Origin: Ligustrum vulgare
Lineage: Eukaryota > Streptophyta > Magnoliopsida > Lamiales > Oleaceae
Direction of reading: 5' to 3'
Length of the DNA stretch: 64,000 nt
Assembly: GCA_963555705.1 (NCBI GenBank)
Contig: OY743184.1
Span: forward strand, 26,374,639-26,438,638
The number at the start of each line of letters is the position of its first letter. Within the stretch, counting starts at the first letter, position 1. Positions 21,658-34,480 of this stretch are shown here, piece after piece. The notes beneath the pieces are model-generated. The model had not been told where the DNA came from. It saw only the letters and a list, made by a program, of their open reading frames with translations, and did not search any database. The position numbers and the translations under genes are program-made.

Positions 21658-22994
21658 TGATAAGTATATTTTATACACTTATTTCTATTATAAAAGTAGG
21701 ATTTTATTTGTTTGTTTAAAAATATTCGCTATTTATTTTGTTAGTATTTGTTTATATTTAAGGAATAACCCCAAAGTCGAGAAAATAATGAAATTGTAGT
21801 TAAAATCAAGCAATTGGATGATAAAATTGTCAAAGTGTGCAAATAAAGAATGGATGAAGTAGATCAATAGCTCAATTGGAAGAATACTCAGAGAAATATT
21901 CGAATTTGGAAGGAATCAAAAGTTTAGGGGCCAAATTGCAACAATCGAAAGTTGAAGGAGTTCCTATGCAGTAAAAAGAAAGGAACCAACGTGTAGCAAG
22001 CTGAAAGAAGAAATTACACTTCATCCGGAAGCCTGTACGATCACATGGATATTTTCTGGGCCGACTGTTGGGCTTTTAGCGCGATTTTCAGCGGAATTCT
22101 CATTCTTTTGAACTAGGCTTTGAAGCAACTTATAAATACTTGACTTAATGTACGAATTAGGGGTTCCCAACTACTTGAATAGAGGTCAAAACGCTATCGA
22201 ATTGCCAAGGGATCCATGCATAGTCGAAGGCATAATTGAAGAACGAAGATCAAGGACATGAATACAGTGACATCTATCCATTCTTCTTGTGATTTATATT
22301 CAATTATATTTTTAGGCTAGGTTTTTAATGTTAGAATTGCGATGAAGCATTAATTTCCGGATTTTATGTATTAATTCATTGTTTGATTTATTTAATTCTT
22401 GGGTTTGAGTAATTGATTCATGCTTATATTACCATATGATTTTCTGGCCAATTATTATACGATTGATGTGACGATTTCTTAAGTTTGAAAGATTAAGATT
22501 TCATTCGACAAGTTTCAATTGCCACAAAGTCCGATAGGGATAGAAATATACCCCTATACTTTGTGTTATGTACAATATTATTCACAAATCCGTCAATGCT
22601 TTTCTATACATTCGGGTTCATCATAGAAATATAATTGTTTAATGTATAGGAAAAGATGTTAATTCTTGTCCGAAAGGGAGTTTTAACAAAATTTGGAATA
22701 TGGATTTTCAAAATCCCAAGAATCATTGTTTGACAATTGGATTACTGCATAGTTGATGGAATTAATGTAGATTCTCAATTCTAGCATGCTTTCTTCATAT
22801 TTTCTTTAATTCAAATTGTTTGTTTCAGCTAGTTTTAGTTTAATTCGAAATTCTCACATTCAAAGCTTTTTATAGTTCCGATTAAGGTTAATTGTCTAAA
22901 ATACAATTTACAACAATCCTCATGGGATCGATAACTAGACTCACGTCCACTTTATTACTTGTGTGACCCGTTCGCTTGCGGTCAACAACAAGTA
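21658..22994 (+). repeat. 5' LTR of the Athila-like relic
   Basis: Starts TGATAAGTATATTTTATACA; the end is placed just before the primer-site-like sequence. It matches 31785-32658 over its first ~790 bp, apart from an ~80-bp block present only in the right copy. Confidence 0.8.
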
Positions 22995-23219
22995 TTTGAC
23001 ACCATTGTCGGGGATTGTAATTTAATTTAATTTTAGATTACTTTCACTAATTCGGACTTTTTTACTATTTTTTTTTTTCATTTTTGTTTTTTTTTTTTTA
23101 ATTCAAAAATTTTAATTTCTAGTTTTAGTTTAGTCACTAGTTTCATTGTTTTTCTTTTAATTGTATATGTTACGTTTGAAAAACAGGAATTATTTCGAAG
23201 TTGAGCCGAACGTACTTTA

Positions 23220-24660
23220 CATAGTAGGTTAAGAGAAGCTAGTGAACCAGAAAAATAGAAAAACCAAAAAGAGGAACAAATGGTAAACAATCTGGCTTTA
23301 CCTAGTGTTGAGCTAGAAGATGAGTGGAATAAACTTGTAGGAGATTTCATGACCCCAAAAATTGTCCAAAACCAATAAAGCATAGTTTATCCACATTTTG
23401 GTTTAGCAAACTTCCAATTAAAGACCAATGTGATAAACATGTTTCAAAATGGACATCAATTCTATGGAAAATCCGATGAAAATCCACATGCACATGTGTT
23501 TAAATTTTTATACATGTGTGAACATTTTAAATATTAAGGAGTCTCAGATGACGCCATGAGAATTAGGTTGTTTCCATACACCTTAAGAGATAGGCAATAG
23601 ATTGGTTAGAGTCCCGTCCTCCCGCAAATATAAGAACTTGGCCCAAAAATTTTGCACAAAATTCATACCCCCAGCCAAAGTCACTAAACTCAGACATGAG
23701 ATAGCAATTTTTCAAAATAGAGGAAGAATGGAATAGGTTTAAAAGCATGCTTAGAAAGTGCCCTCGACATGGACTAACTAAAAAATGAGTAGGTAAGGTA
23801 CATTGGCCTACTACCTCAATACAAGAGTTTTGTTGATTCGTTATTCAATGGATCAATAACTACCCAAACTCTTAATGGAGCACTTGAACTATTTGAGAGA
23901 ATAACCAACACCAATGCAATGTGGGAATTTGAGAGAACAATCCAAAAGAAATTAGCAGGAGTTTATGAAGTCGATAGTGTTTCATCACTATCTACCAAAA
24001 TAGACTAGTTGGCGAATTTCATACAAACCAACCATTCAGTGAAAAATGTAGTAACTGGATGCGAGTAATGTGGGGGCTAATCATAGTACATCAAATTTTC
24101 CAATTCTTCCTACTCAAGCTGAACAAGTAGACTTTGTACAAGGGGGATAGCGCCAAAATAATCCGTTTCCAACACTTATAATCATGGTTGGACAAATCAC
24201 CTAACTACTCATGGAGAAATAATCAAAATGGAACAGGCCAGCAAGTCCCTCCATAGCAGGTAGTGGAGAAGAAACCTCAAATTGAGGAGATGGTCATGAA
24301 ATTGATGGAGAGGACTGAGTAGTACATGAGCCAGACCAATCAATTATGGCTAAAATTGATCAGTTCATGAGTAAAACTGACCAATTCATGAGGATTACTG
24401 AAACTACATTGAGAAATCATCAGACTTTAATCAAAAACTTGGAAACCCAAGTTGGTCAGGTAGCTAAAGCTTTAGCAAACAGAGCCTCAAGTACACTACT
24501 TGGTAACACTGAGGTTAATCTAAGGGAGCAAGTGATGGCAATCAAAATAGTTGAAAAAGAGGTAGATTTTGTGCCATGGAGGATCACTTTTGCTCCATGT
24601 AATAGAGTGCACGAACCACCTACTCCTTTTCCCCAAAGATTGAAGGGTTAGAATGAGAAA
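23220..24660 (+). pseudogene. Degenerate Gypsy gag
   Basis: Across shifted frames and several stops the gag core can be followed: FYGKSDENPHAHVFKFLYMC near 23460-23520, DDAMRIRLFPYTLRD near 23550-23595, then LFNGSITTQTLNGALELFER near 23845-23905. A longer clean piece at 24346-24651 (101 codons) has repeated DQFM words and TQVGQVAKALA, as in Athila gag C-termini. Gag would form the particle that packages the element's RNA. Many stops show long decay. Confidence 0.8.
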
Positions 24661-24789
24661 CAAGAAGTAAATGCAATAATTACACGTAGTGGAATTAAAT
24701 TGCCTGAGGTTCATGTTCAAAAGCCGATGAAGAGAAAGGAAAAAAGGTTGAGGCACATGAGAAGCCATCTGATGAGAAGAAAGAGGGAC

Positions 24790-25458
24790 ATTAGGTGAAA
24801 TTGACAATTAAGCTTCACGAGTCCCCTATCCCATTTCCACAAAGGTTGAAAAAGACAAGGAGGACCAGCAGTTTAACAAATTTCTAGAAATTCTCAGAAA
24901 CTGCATATCAATATTCCCTTCATTGATGCAATTAGACAAATTCCAAGTGATTCTAAGTTCTTAAAAGACATGATTTTCAAAAAGAGGAAGCTTGAGGAGT
25001 TTGAGACATTATCCTTAACCGAGGAGTGCAGTGCAATTTTGCAAAAGCTGAAGCCTCCAAAGCTAAAGGATCAAGGGAGTTTTTCAATACCTTGCATCAC
25101 ATGAGATTTAAAATTCAACAAAATTTTATGTGATATTCGTGCAAGCGTCAACTTAATGCCCCTGTCTGTCTACAAGAAACTAGGATTAGGAGACCTCAAA
25201 CCCACGTCACTCATATTGCAGCTAGCTGATCGCTCTATCCGACATCCATATGATATTGTTGAAGATCTGCTAGTAAAAGTGGGCAAGTTCAATTTTCCAG
25301 CTGATTTTATAATTTTGGATATTGAAGAGGACAACAAGATGCCTTTAATTCTTGGTCAGCCTTTCCTGGCTACTGGAAGATGCTTGATAGATGTGGAAGA
25401 AGGGAATGTGACATTTAGAGTAGAAGATGAGCATGCATTTAACATGGTCCAAACATAG
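24790..25458 (+). pseudogene. Gypsy aspartic protease region (retropepsin-like), active site altered
   Basis: After PIPFPQRLKK near 24830 and a broken stretch, a clean frame from about 25130 to 25458 encodes MPLSVYKKLGLGDLKP, LQLADRSIRHP, DFIILDIEED and MPLILGQPFLATGRCLIDVE, the typical Athila/Tat protease block. The family's D-L-G-A catalytic motif reads D-I-R-A here (codons 25134-25145), so the catalytic glycine is replaced. Protease normally matures the Gag-Pol chain. No reverse transcriptase follows; the sequence goes straight to the 3' non-coding part with GCGCTTGTTGGGAGGCAACC at 25634-25653. Confidence 0.82.
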
Positions 25459-25479
25459 AATAAGAATCCACTTCTTGAG

Positions 25480-26831
25480 AACTGCTCAAGAATAGAGGTG
25501 GAACCACCACTTCATCAAGGGAATGAGGAAATTTTTGGGCATAGGGTCAAAGCAAATGATAGGGGATCAAAATCAAGTTTCATGCCACCTTGAGGAAGTT
25601 TTCCCAAAAGTCTAGCTCTAGTCTTTAAATGAAGCGCTTGTTGGGAGGCAACCCAACTTTTCTATATCATTTTCCTTAGTTACTCTATCTATTGGTTTTG
25701 AGTTTTTTATTTTATAGTTATATGGTTGTTGAACATTGCATTTAGGAGCACTAGAATGTTTAGAATGCATGCAATTAGTTATGTGTTTTAAGTAATTCTA
25801 GTAATCTAGTTTGCATGTTTTAGCACTTTCAGTATTATAATTGCATTTTTAATTGTTCGGATGCTTTACATTGCATTTTAGGATTACAAGCATGCTTAGA
25901 ATTCACATTTTGACGTGTTAGTTGCATTGAATACTTCAGTGCACCTATTTTTGCATGTTTTAGTATTTTTAGGATTTACTTGTTTTCTATTTGTTTTATT
26001 GATTTTCATCACAATTTTCAACTTGAGCACCTAGTTTAGGACATGCACATATAGTTTAGAAGTTGGTTGCAAGCATTAGAAGGCATTTAGGGGTCCAAAA
26101 CTTGAATAATGAAAAATCAAAGTTCACTGTCCAGTTGCACCATGTGATAGCACGGTTGGATCATAGACAAATTCGACAGCTTGTATTAAATATGATACAA
26201 CTTTATTTTAACCCGACTTTCATCCCCCAAATCATCCAACATTGAGTCCCCAACTATTCTCCTATGTTTGCACATCATTTTAACCCAAACTCATGCATTG
26301 CCTTGCATCCAAAACATTCAAAAGGTATGATCTTTCACTCTTTCACAAGATCAAGCATATTTTTGGTGTTCTTCATATCTTTTTGTAGAATTTGAATTTG
26401 TTGATAATTGGTGATGGGTTTAGGCTAGAGTTAGGAGACATTGAATTATGGTTTGTAGGTGAAAATTCTAGGTTTGATTCAAGCTTCCAACTCTATATTT
26501 TCCACTGATTTCTTCATATGCACACAAGGTGTTTGATAAAATGTTTCAATGAATATTTTGTTGAGTTTTTACAATTCTTTTTGGATGATCACCTTCACCA
26601 CATATTATACATCATTTGTGCATCATTCAATTATTGTTTACACTGATTTAAGGCATGAAACTCAACTGAATATCATTGCACTACATAGCACCTTATTGCA
26701 AGGCCTTTGCAGGCACCAATGCACCACAACCCCTATTTTCAACTTCACTGCACCTGTTTCACTTTGCACCTTCGTGGCCCTAATGAGCTCCAAATGTGAT
26801 GAAATTTTAATATGTTGTAGATCAAGTTATG
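25480..26831 (+). other. Non-coding 3' part of the Athila-like relic (left piece)
   Basis: AT-rich with repeated TTGCATTTTAG-like words (25730-25960). No conserved coding block. It is the normal long spacer between pol and 3' LTR in this lineage, here interrupted by the solo LTR at 26832. Confidence 0.6.
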
Positions 26832-27380
26832 TGTAGCGCCCCGAGTTCCGTATACCCGATTCACTACGTCATTTTCTGTCTAAATTTTTCGAATAATATT
26901 TTTTTTGCGGAAGAAATAATTGAAATTCATTTTTGGCAACATTAAATAAACTGTAATGGCCGATAAAATTGAAAACATTTATGAAACCATTTGAAATAGT
27001 AAATCGAACCATTAATTTTTGTAAAGAAATTGACAATGCCATAATTTCTCAAATAAATGAACTTCTCTAAATTATTCGATTGTTTGGAAAAAATACGGAA
27101 ACCATTAACGTCAAACTTTCAACTGTTTAACGATTATTGCCACCATCATTCATCGCTCGCCACCGTCTCCGAAATCTGCAAAACTGTTAAAAAGTAGGGT
27201 GAGTATTTCATGGGGGAAATACTCAGTAGACTCATCGCAAATTAATTTAATTTATAAGATGATTAAACACACAAATCCCGGCTCTTTATAAAACGGGCAT
27301 TGATAGAGCTTCTTTATAAAACTGCTCTTGATAAAACTCATATTGTGCATTACAGCACGAGACATATTGTGAAAATAATA

Positions 27381-27506
27381 GGCTCTTTGAAAACATCTCT
27401 TTGAAAATAGTTCTTTGAAAACAGCTCTTTGAAAACAGCTCTTTGAAAACAGCTCTTTGAAAACAGCTCTTTGAAAACAGCTCTTTGAAAACATCTCTTT
27501 GAAAAC
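27381..27506. repeat. Nine tandem ~14-bp units (CTCTTTGAAAACAG)
   Basis: A microsatellite-like array inside the solo LTR, with most units identical in the middle. The open frame on the minus strand with FSKSCFQRA repeats is only this array. Confidence 0.9.
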
Positions 27507-27589
27507 CATATATTTATAAAAACATTTTAATTATGCCTAGCATAATTTCTTTTGAAAGCATAACATAAGATAGGATTTAAATCCTCATA

Positions 27590-27900
27590 AACATACAAGA
27601 ACTTTACCGAACTTAGGTGGCAAGAATTCTTATGCAGTAAAATCATAATAACAGTAAAATCACAGTAAGTACACCAAGCATAATTTTTTTGAAATTCATA
27701 GGGATCAATTGCATCATAACATAAGATAGGATCGAAATCCTCATAAACATATGCGACAGGAATTTTACCGAACTTAGGTGGTAAATCCTCATAAACATAT
27801 GGAAACACGGGAATTTTACCGAACTTCGTGGCAAATCCTCATAAACATAGGAGACACAAGAATGTTACCGAACTTCGTGGCAAGAATTCTTATGTGTAGC
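27590..27900. repeat. Imperfect tandem repeats (AATCCTCATAAACATA / TTTTACCGAACTT units)
   Basis: Four to five diverged units of about 60 bp, or deleted versions of it. A single unit of the same sequence occurs in reverse orientation in the other solo LTR near 38125-38230. Confidence 0.75.
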
Positions 27901-27999
27901 GCTACTAAAACTCCGGTCCCCTTAACATATCATAACTTATCATATGGGACCCAAAACAATCTTGGTAGATTGATTTCATAGCAATGATCCAAAAAAAAC

Positions 28000-28140
28000 A
28001 TTTTCGTGAAGCATAGGGTATACTTACTTTTCGTAAAAACATAAAGTATATTTTCTTTTCATAAAAACATACTTACTTTTCATAACAACATAAGGTATAT
28101 TTACCTTTCATAAAAACATACTTGCTTTTCTTAAAAATTG
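28000..28140. repeat. Short array of AAAACATACTTACTTTTCAT units
   Basis: This is the reverse complement of the 49-bp unit that is expanded to about 19 copies in the other solo LTR. Here only about three diverged units exist. Confidence 0.75.
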
Positions 28141-28639
28141 ACTTTCACAAGTCACATGACATTCATATGAAATCATAATTTAAATCAATTAATAAGTGCG
28201 AGTCTACCTCAATCCGACGAGTGCAAAGTTGAGCGGGAATGACTTCAATTTCTTTAAATTCTCCGTACGCTTCGTCTTAGCCAATAAGTCACTTTAGTCT
28301 ATCGAATATATAGTTCAAAATGATAAATTATAATTTGAGGACTAAAATTGATGTTTTGAAAGTTGAAGGACTAAAATGAATATCTTTGAAAAGTTGAGGG
28401 ACTAAAATTGATACTTTTGAAACTTGAGCTTAAAAGTAAATCAGCAGGGACTGAAATGATAAGTTTGAAGCTAAAAGGACTGAATAAAACCTTTTTAAAA
28501 CTTGAGGGGCTGATTTGAAATAACTTTAAAAATTTAAAAGGGCTGAAATAAACTATTCAAAGCTGTAGGGACTGATTTAAATCATTCAGAAAACGTAGGG
28601 ACCAAAGTGCAAATTTCTGAAAAACTTAAAAATATATCC

Positions 28640-29660
28640 TCAGATCCGTTCTCTCTCTCTGTCAAAAACGCACTCCGTCTCTCTCTCTACTCACATTCGT
28701 TTCAGAACGCAGAGAAGGGAGGGAGGAATATTCCGGTTTACAGCCGGTGGAACGCCGGCGAATCGTAGGTGTAAGGTGTGGCGAGCGACGGGAAAAGGGT
28801 GGAAGTTTTGATTTGGTTTCAGGTGCGAGGTTAGGCGCGAAATCGAAGTGTAACCTAGGTTTTGAATTCGCGACTTTCCGGCGAAAAACCGGTCAATCAG
28901 TCGGCGGTAGAGGTATTGTTCTGGTTCAGTAATTGGTTATCGATTTGGAGCGAATTTGATGTGAAACCTAGACACTGGAGGCTGAGTTTGGAGATGCGAT
29001 TTCCGGTGGAACTCCGGTCAAAACTGATTGGAGTTCGAGGTAAGTGCTATGGGTAAATTGATTCTTGGTTTTTGTTTTGGGTTTTATTTTGATTTGGGGC
29101 TTTGGCACTGAATTGGAGTTGGTCAGAGACTCGATTGGTTGATGGCAGTTGGGTGTTTTGGTTATGATTGAAGTGCTGCAGTGGACTGATGGTGTAAAAA
29201 GGGTGATTTGGGCAGTGGTGGAAATCCGGTGGTGGTGATGAAGTTGCAGTCGATGAGTGCAGACAGTGGTGGCTGGATTGCATTGTGATGGTTCGGACTA
29301 TGAGTTGGAGGTGGTAACTTGACAGTGATGATACTGATTGCAGTGTAAATGGTTTGTGCAGTAGTTGCTAAGATGGAGATGATAATGGTGATATAGTGGG
29401 TTGAATTTGATTTCTGAATGGTGATGAAGATGTATGCTTATATATATTGTATTGTGGAATCTAAGTACATGGAAGTGTGAGTTGTGCCATGAGTATTGAA
29501 ATGAAGATGGGGTAGATGATGATAATGATGAAGATGCTTTGCTTGTACAATTATGGTTTAATATAATGAAGGTTCGTGGCTATGGATTGATGCTGATAAT
29601 AATGGAGCTGAAAAGGAATTTGTGGGTGGTGGCTATGGCTTAGAAAATTGACTAACTTCG
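28640..29660. other. GC-richer interior unique to this solo LTR
   Basis: CTCTCTCT-rich leader, then many CCGG and TGGTGATG words. Open frames here are short and overlap in both directions. The other solo LTR has nothing like it at the matching place. I see no gene. Confidence 0.4.
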
Positions 29661-29923
29661 ATTAGGAAGCGTATTTAAAACAGATATATTTTCGGACTGA
29701 AAATATGATTTTGAAATAATACTTTGAATAAATAATTAAAATAACATAATTTTAGAAATTCGGATTTTAATTTAAAATCGAACAAATTCGATATTTCTTG
29801 ACTTGGCTAGACGAATTCGTCGCGGCGTTAACTTCAAAATAATAAATGAAATAGTAGCGACACAATTTTCTAAATATTAAAATAATTATTTATTGCATAA
29901 AAATTCTGGGTCGCTATATTATG

Positions 29924-31784
29924 TACTTTCATATGCCCAGTATATGTCTCAGGAAATTTTCACTTTTTTGAGGAGATCTCAAAGGCTGAAACTCAGTGGT
30001 CGACAATTTTTCAAAACTTTCAAAATTTTTCTAAGTTCTTGTTTGGGTGTGTTGTGTTTATTTGTTTTAGTTCCTACATGATATTTATGCTTCTAATGAT
30101 AATTATTTCTTATTTGTAAGGAACATATCATTGTGGGATACCTTGAACCAAACTTTGAAAACAAAGAAAGGGGTCATTTCATCCAACCAAGCATTCAAGT
30201 CAAAGCTTAAAGTGGAGACACCACCTCTCAAAACCCGGGAAGTACCTAAACCATTTTTGTTATTTTGTTTTTATTTTATTTATTTGCTTTGAATACATTG
30301 AGGACAGTGTATAATTCTAGTTTGGGGGTGGGAATCTTATTTATGTGTCTTTATTTAAACATTCATTCGATTTTGAGTAGAAAATTCATAAAAAATTAAA
30401 ATTTTGAAAAATCATAAAAAGAGAAAAATTTGAACAATTTTGTTGATTTATTTATTGCTTTTGATATAATTTGAATTGACTTTTGTGCTTTACTTAGAAA
30501 ATTGTGCAACATGCGAACTTGATTTTTATTAAACATTCATCCATGTAAGACTTTATTAGAACTTGAGCATATAGTCATTGTCAAATAATTGCTTGTGTAG
30601 GAGATGTTTGATATATGTGGGGGTAAAATTAATGCAATTTGAATACAGAATTGACTGAAAAATCTCAAACATTAAGAATTTAGATCTCGAGCTAAAATGT
30701 AGAACAAAACTGCTCAAGAGCAGTTTGGGGGTGGAAAGGTTAGTATGAGTAGGCATTGATGAATTGAGGGTCTGAAGTTCTTGGTTTTCATCTTTAATTT
30801 AGGAGGTTTTGATCAACGGGTATAAATCATAATCAGCATAAAAATAGAAAAATGCTTAAATTCTTATTCTACTCTTCAAAATCCTTTTCGACTCGGGTAA
30901 TTAAGTTTGAGGGGTTCTTTAAAACTGGTGCCCTAAAGTCGTCTGGCTTGGGAGTCACTGACCTAAAGCTCGCTATAGGGGTCAATTAGAAAGCAAGTAT
31001 GGAGAGTGGACTTACACATAAGACGCTAAAATATCTTTAATTTTTTTGTTTAAGCCTTTATGACTTGGGTAATTAAGTCGAGGGGTTCTTTGAACCTGGT
31101 GCCCTAAAGTCGTGTAGCTTGGGTGTTACCGACCTAAAACTCGCTACATAGGTCATATAGAAAGCAAGTACGAAAAGTTCTGTACAAAGATGGTAAAAGA
31201 TATGGACATGAAAAGAAAAGGTCGTCCAAATAAAAGAAAAAAATGGACTAAAAATGGTATAAGCTTTGTTGATTGAAATTCTTAACGCTGGAGTGAGAGA
31301 TTGGGGATGGATTATTCTTGATCTGTTGTGCATACTTGTCAAATCCTAACTTCCTTGAGTGGAAAATGCAACATAAAAATACTTAGAAACTACATAAATT
31401 GCAAAGACCTCGGGAATTGAGAGAAAACTGTAGGGTTGTGATCATTCATGAGAATATAAGGAAAGTCAAAATAAAATCATTATTGACCATATGGGAATTG
31501 GGATTATTTCTGCATGACTAGCGGCACAATGTCAAGAATATTTTTACATGAGTTTCCATTTGATTTTTGGCTATTCACAGATACACAATGAATTTGAGTA
31601 TCGAATGAATGAAAATATTTGTATTGTTCATATTTCTTTTCTAAAAGTGAATTGTCAATTTGTATTGTTAAAGCGCATGATAAATAAGTTGACAAAACCA
31701 AAAATATTTTGTTATTTGAATTTTTGTTGTATAGTTTAGTTTGTTTTTGTTCGAGAACGAACAATAGTTCTAGTTTGGGGGTCT
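29924..31784 (+). other. Non-coding 3' part of the Athila-like relic (right piece)
   Basis: It contains TTGAATACATTGAGGACAGT and two GTTTGGGGGTG words (30324 and 30723) typical of the spacer of Athila/Tat elements. A ~110-bp block with GGTGCCCTAAAGTCGT recurs about 172 bp apart (30885-30998 and 31057-31170). The polypurine tract at 31771-31782 leads into the 3' LTR. Confidence 0.65.
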
Positions 31785-32658
31785 TGACAAGTGTATTTTA
31801 TATACTTATTTCTATCCTAAATGTAGATTTTATTTGTTTGTTTAAAAATATTTGCTATTTATTTTGTTAGTATTTGTTTATATTTCAGGAATAACCCCAA
31901 AGTCGAGAAAACAATGGAATTGAAGCCAAAATCAAGCAATTGGATGATGAAAGTGTCAAAGTGTGCAAATAAAAAATGGATGAAGTAGATCAAATGCTCA
32001 ATTGGAAGAATACTCGGAGAAAGATTCGAATTTGGAAGAAATAATAAGTTTAGGGGCTAAATTGCAACAATCGGAACTTGAAGGACTTGCTGTCCAATAA
32101 AAATATAGGGACCAACATGTAGCACGCTGAAAGAAGAAATTGAAATTCATTCAGAAGCATGAACGATCGCATGGGATTATAGCGGTATGATCGCATATTC
32201 TTGACAAAAAGGGTTAGAATGTTTCTACGGAAGTCAGCACGATTGGATGGATTTGTTATTTTCTGGGCCAACGGTTGGGCTTTTTAAGCGATTTTCAACG
32301 GAATTCTCATTCTTTTGACCTCGGATTTGAGGAAACTTATAAATACATGACTTGAGGCACGAAATTAGGGGTTTCCAACTGCTTGAATAGAGGTCAAAAC
32401 TCTGTCGAATTGCCGAGGAATACATGCATAGTCGAAGGCACAATTGAAGAACGAAGATCAAGGACATGAATAGGGTGACATCTATCCATTCTTCTTGTGA
32501 TTTATATTTAATTATGATTTTAGGCTAGGTTTTTAATGTTATAATTGCGATGAAACATTAATTTTTGGATTTTATATATTAATTCATTGTTTGATTTATT
32601 TAATTCTTTGGTTTGAGTAATTGATTCATTCTTATATTACCATATGATTTTCTGGCCA
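31785..32658 (+). repeat. Truncated 3' LTR of the Athila-like relic
   Basis: Begins TGACAAGTGTATTTTATATA, matching 21658 onward, and stops matching after TTTTCTGGCCA at 32648-32658. The last ~545 bp of the LTR are missing. Confidence 0.85.
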
Positions 32659-33990
32659 CATCGCCATAACTACCTTCAAAAACTCCAGATCTGAAATCTC
32701 CACACCATTTCCACCACACACACCACCTATACCAACAACCTCCACAACCACCAGGACCACACCACCTCCGACCAACCACATAGACACTCAAAATCAACAA
32801 CTCAACAGACATCCCAACTAAAGAATTATATTATAGGAAAACAGAGTTTCGAGCGATGTGCAGGAGGAGGTGGTGGAGATTTGGTGGAGCTTCGACCTAG
32901 TTTCGCAGGAAAACGAAATATCGTACCACTTAAAAATTGCAAGAAAAAGGAGCTTCGAGCTGGAGATCTAATGGAGCTAGAGATCTAGTGAAGCTTCAAG
33001 ATTTGGCAGAGGTGGAGATCTGGTAGAGCTTCGAGTGGTGTGGAGGAGGTGGTGATGATTTGGTGGAGTTTCAACCTAGTTTTGTAGGAAAATGGAGATC
33101 GCACCACTCAAAAATTGTAGTAGTTTGACTACTTAAGGGATCACTCCACTTAGGAAATAGTATAATACGTGACAGAGGCAGCGTGTACTTTTTGAAAGTA
33201 AAAATATATGGAAAAAAAATCAAGTAAAAACAATTGCTTCGTCAATTAAGCGTATATAAAATCAAAATGACACAATGGACCATGAAATAAAATGTCTTCC
33301 AATACATCCACAAAGTCAACAAGTAATAATCCTACAACTTAAAATGAGTTCACACCACTGTCAACAATGAAAATGACCCCATCTTCAATGACAAGCCTAG
33401 TGAGCAAGATGTTCAATTTCAAACGAAATTTTGACAAGTAATATATTTATTTTCCATTTTCTTAGCCATTCTATGTTGCGATAATTAACTTAAACAAGAT
33501 CTAATTCTAATTAAATGCTAGAGTTTGGAGTACTTATATTGCAAATAGGAGTTAAAATCAAGCTTGAGTTTTTTTTTTTTTTTGGAATAAATCTGATGGT
33601 TTCTTTTCAACATTAGAAAATAATTTCTTTTGCATTTGTAGAATTGAAATTGGAAAAGTTTTAACATCTAGTCTAGGCAGCAACCAAAAAAAAGGAAAGG
33701 TTTCAGGGTCAAATTATCGACCCGGAGTAGACCCGATGATTTAAAAAATTATCATAAAAATAAAAAAAATAAAAAATAAACCATTTCCAGTCACACAATT
33801 CAATTACATCATTTCCATCAATTCAAACCTAAAATAAGCACAAATATTCAAAAACAATAAGTACATCAATACATAACATAGTCCAAAGTCCAACAAATTA
33901 ACTACATCAATATATAACTCAATCCACGATACAAAATATTAACTACATCAATGCATGATGTGCAACTCAATTCAAACCAAAACATTAACT
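32659..33990. other. Non-coding, with a ~180-bp imperfect tandem repeat
   Basis: The words TTTGGTGGAGCTTCGACCTA and TTTGGTGGAGTTTCAACCTA (32879 and 33058) mark two diverged units at 32860-33120. C-rich CCACCACACACACCACC text at 32690-32780 is not coding. The remainder is AT-rich and shows no gene; it may hold the 3' end of the hAT element to its right. Confidence 0.4.
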
Positions 33991-33999
33991 ACATAATGC

Positions 34000-34480
34000 A
34001 CCAACAACTTTGAAAATTAAAATTCATTTTCATCGTTCTCATCCACAAGCATGAACCCTTAGTCACTTGTATGACCACTTAAACGCCTTATTCTACAAAC
34101 GTAGAACATAAGCATGTTTGTCATCGTCATTAATAGTAGGAACAATGTTATTGGAGAAAATTTGAAAATTAAAATTATTTATCATTGCTATCATCCATAA
34201 GCCTGAACCATTAATCACTTGTATGATGAATTGAAACACCAAAACGATGAATAAATACAATACATCTGAATCATCCGTCTCTAAAGTATGATCATCATTA
34301 TATAAACAAAATATATATATAAAAAATAGATTAGATAAACATATATGAATAATATAATACATATCAAAATAATGATTAACGTACTTAATTATACAAATGT
34401 TGAACATAAGCATGTTTGCCATTGTCATTAACAGTAGGAAAAATGTTATTTTCGTAAAGAACATTCTCTAATTCTTTATA
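34000..34480 (-). repeat. Duplicated tail of the hAT relic
   Basis: The words AACATAAGCATGTTTG, CATCGTCATTAA and AATGTTATT recur at 34106-34150 and 34403-34450, so the last part of the gene is duplicated. The 123-codon minus-strand frame covering it is not a gene of its own. Confidence 0.55.

Larger units (their letters stand above)
26832..29918 (-). mobile_element. Solo LTR, 3087 bp, perfect TSD TTATG
   Basis: It starts TGTAGCGCCCCGAG and ends GGGTCGCTATA in plus orientation and is flanked by TTATG at 26827-26831 and 29919-29923. Its minus-strand start (first ~160 bp) matches the plus-strand start of the solo LTR at 35763, so it is the same family in opposite orientation. There is no primer site, polypurine tract or coding region, so a full element was lost by LTR-LTR recombination. 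LTRs of about 3 kb suggest a long-LTR Gypsy lineage; this is inference. It lies within the Athila-like relic. Confidence 0.88.
21658..32658 (+). mobile_element. Athila-like Ty3/Gypsy relic with a solo LTR nested inside
   Basis: Order: 5' LTR 21658 to about 22994, primer-site-like TGACACCATTGTCGGGGATT (22996-23015), degenerate gag (about 23220-24660), protease block (about 24800-25458), long non-coding 3' part (25480-26831 and 29924-31784), polypurine TAGTTTGGGGGT (31771-31782) and a truncated 3' LTR 31785-32658. The primer site resembles the mutated TGGCGCCGTTGCCGGGGA site of Athila/Tat elements. Reverse transcriptase, RNase H and integrase are missing. A 3087-bp solo LTR inserted later at 26832-29918. 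Confidence 0.85.

Noticed and set aside
27252..27509. 85-codon minus-strand frame with repeated FSKSCFQRA-like words
   Set aside because: It is only the translation of the 14-bp tandem array.
28747..29056. Short overlapping frames in the GC-richer interior of the solo LTR
   Set aside because: No motif, no consistent frame, and all inside a non-coding LTR.
34093..34464. 123-codon minus-strand frame rich in Met, Ile and Phe
   Set aside because: It lies in the duplicated tail of the hAT relic and has low-complexity composition.
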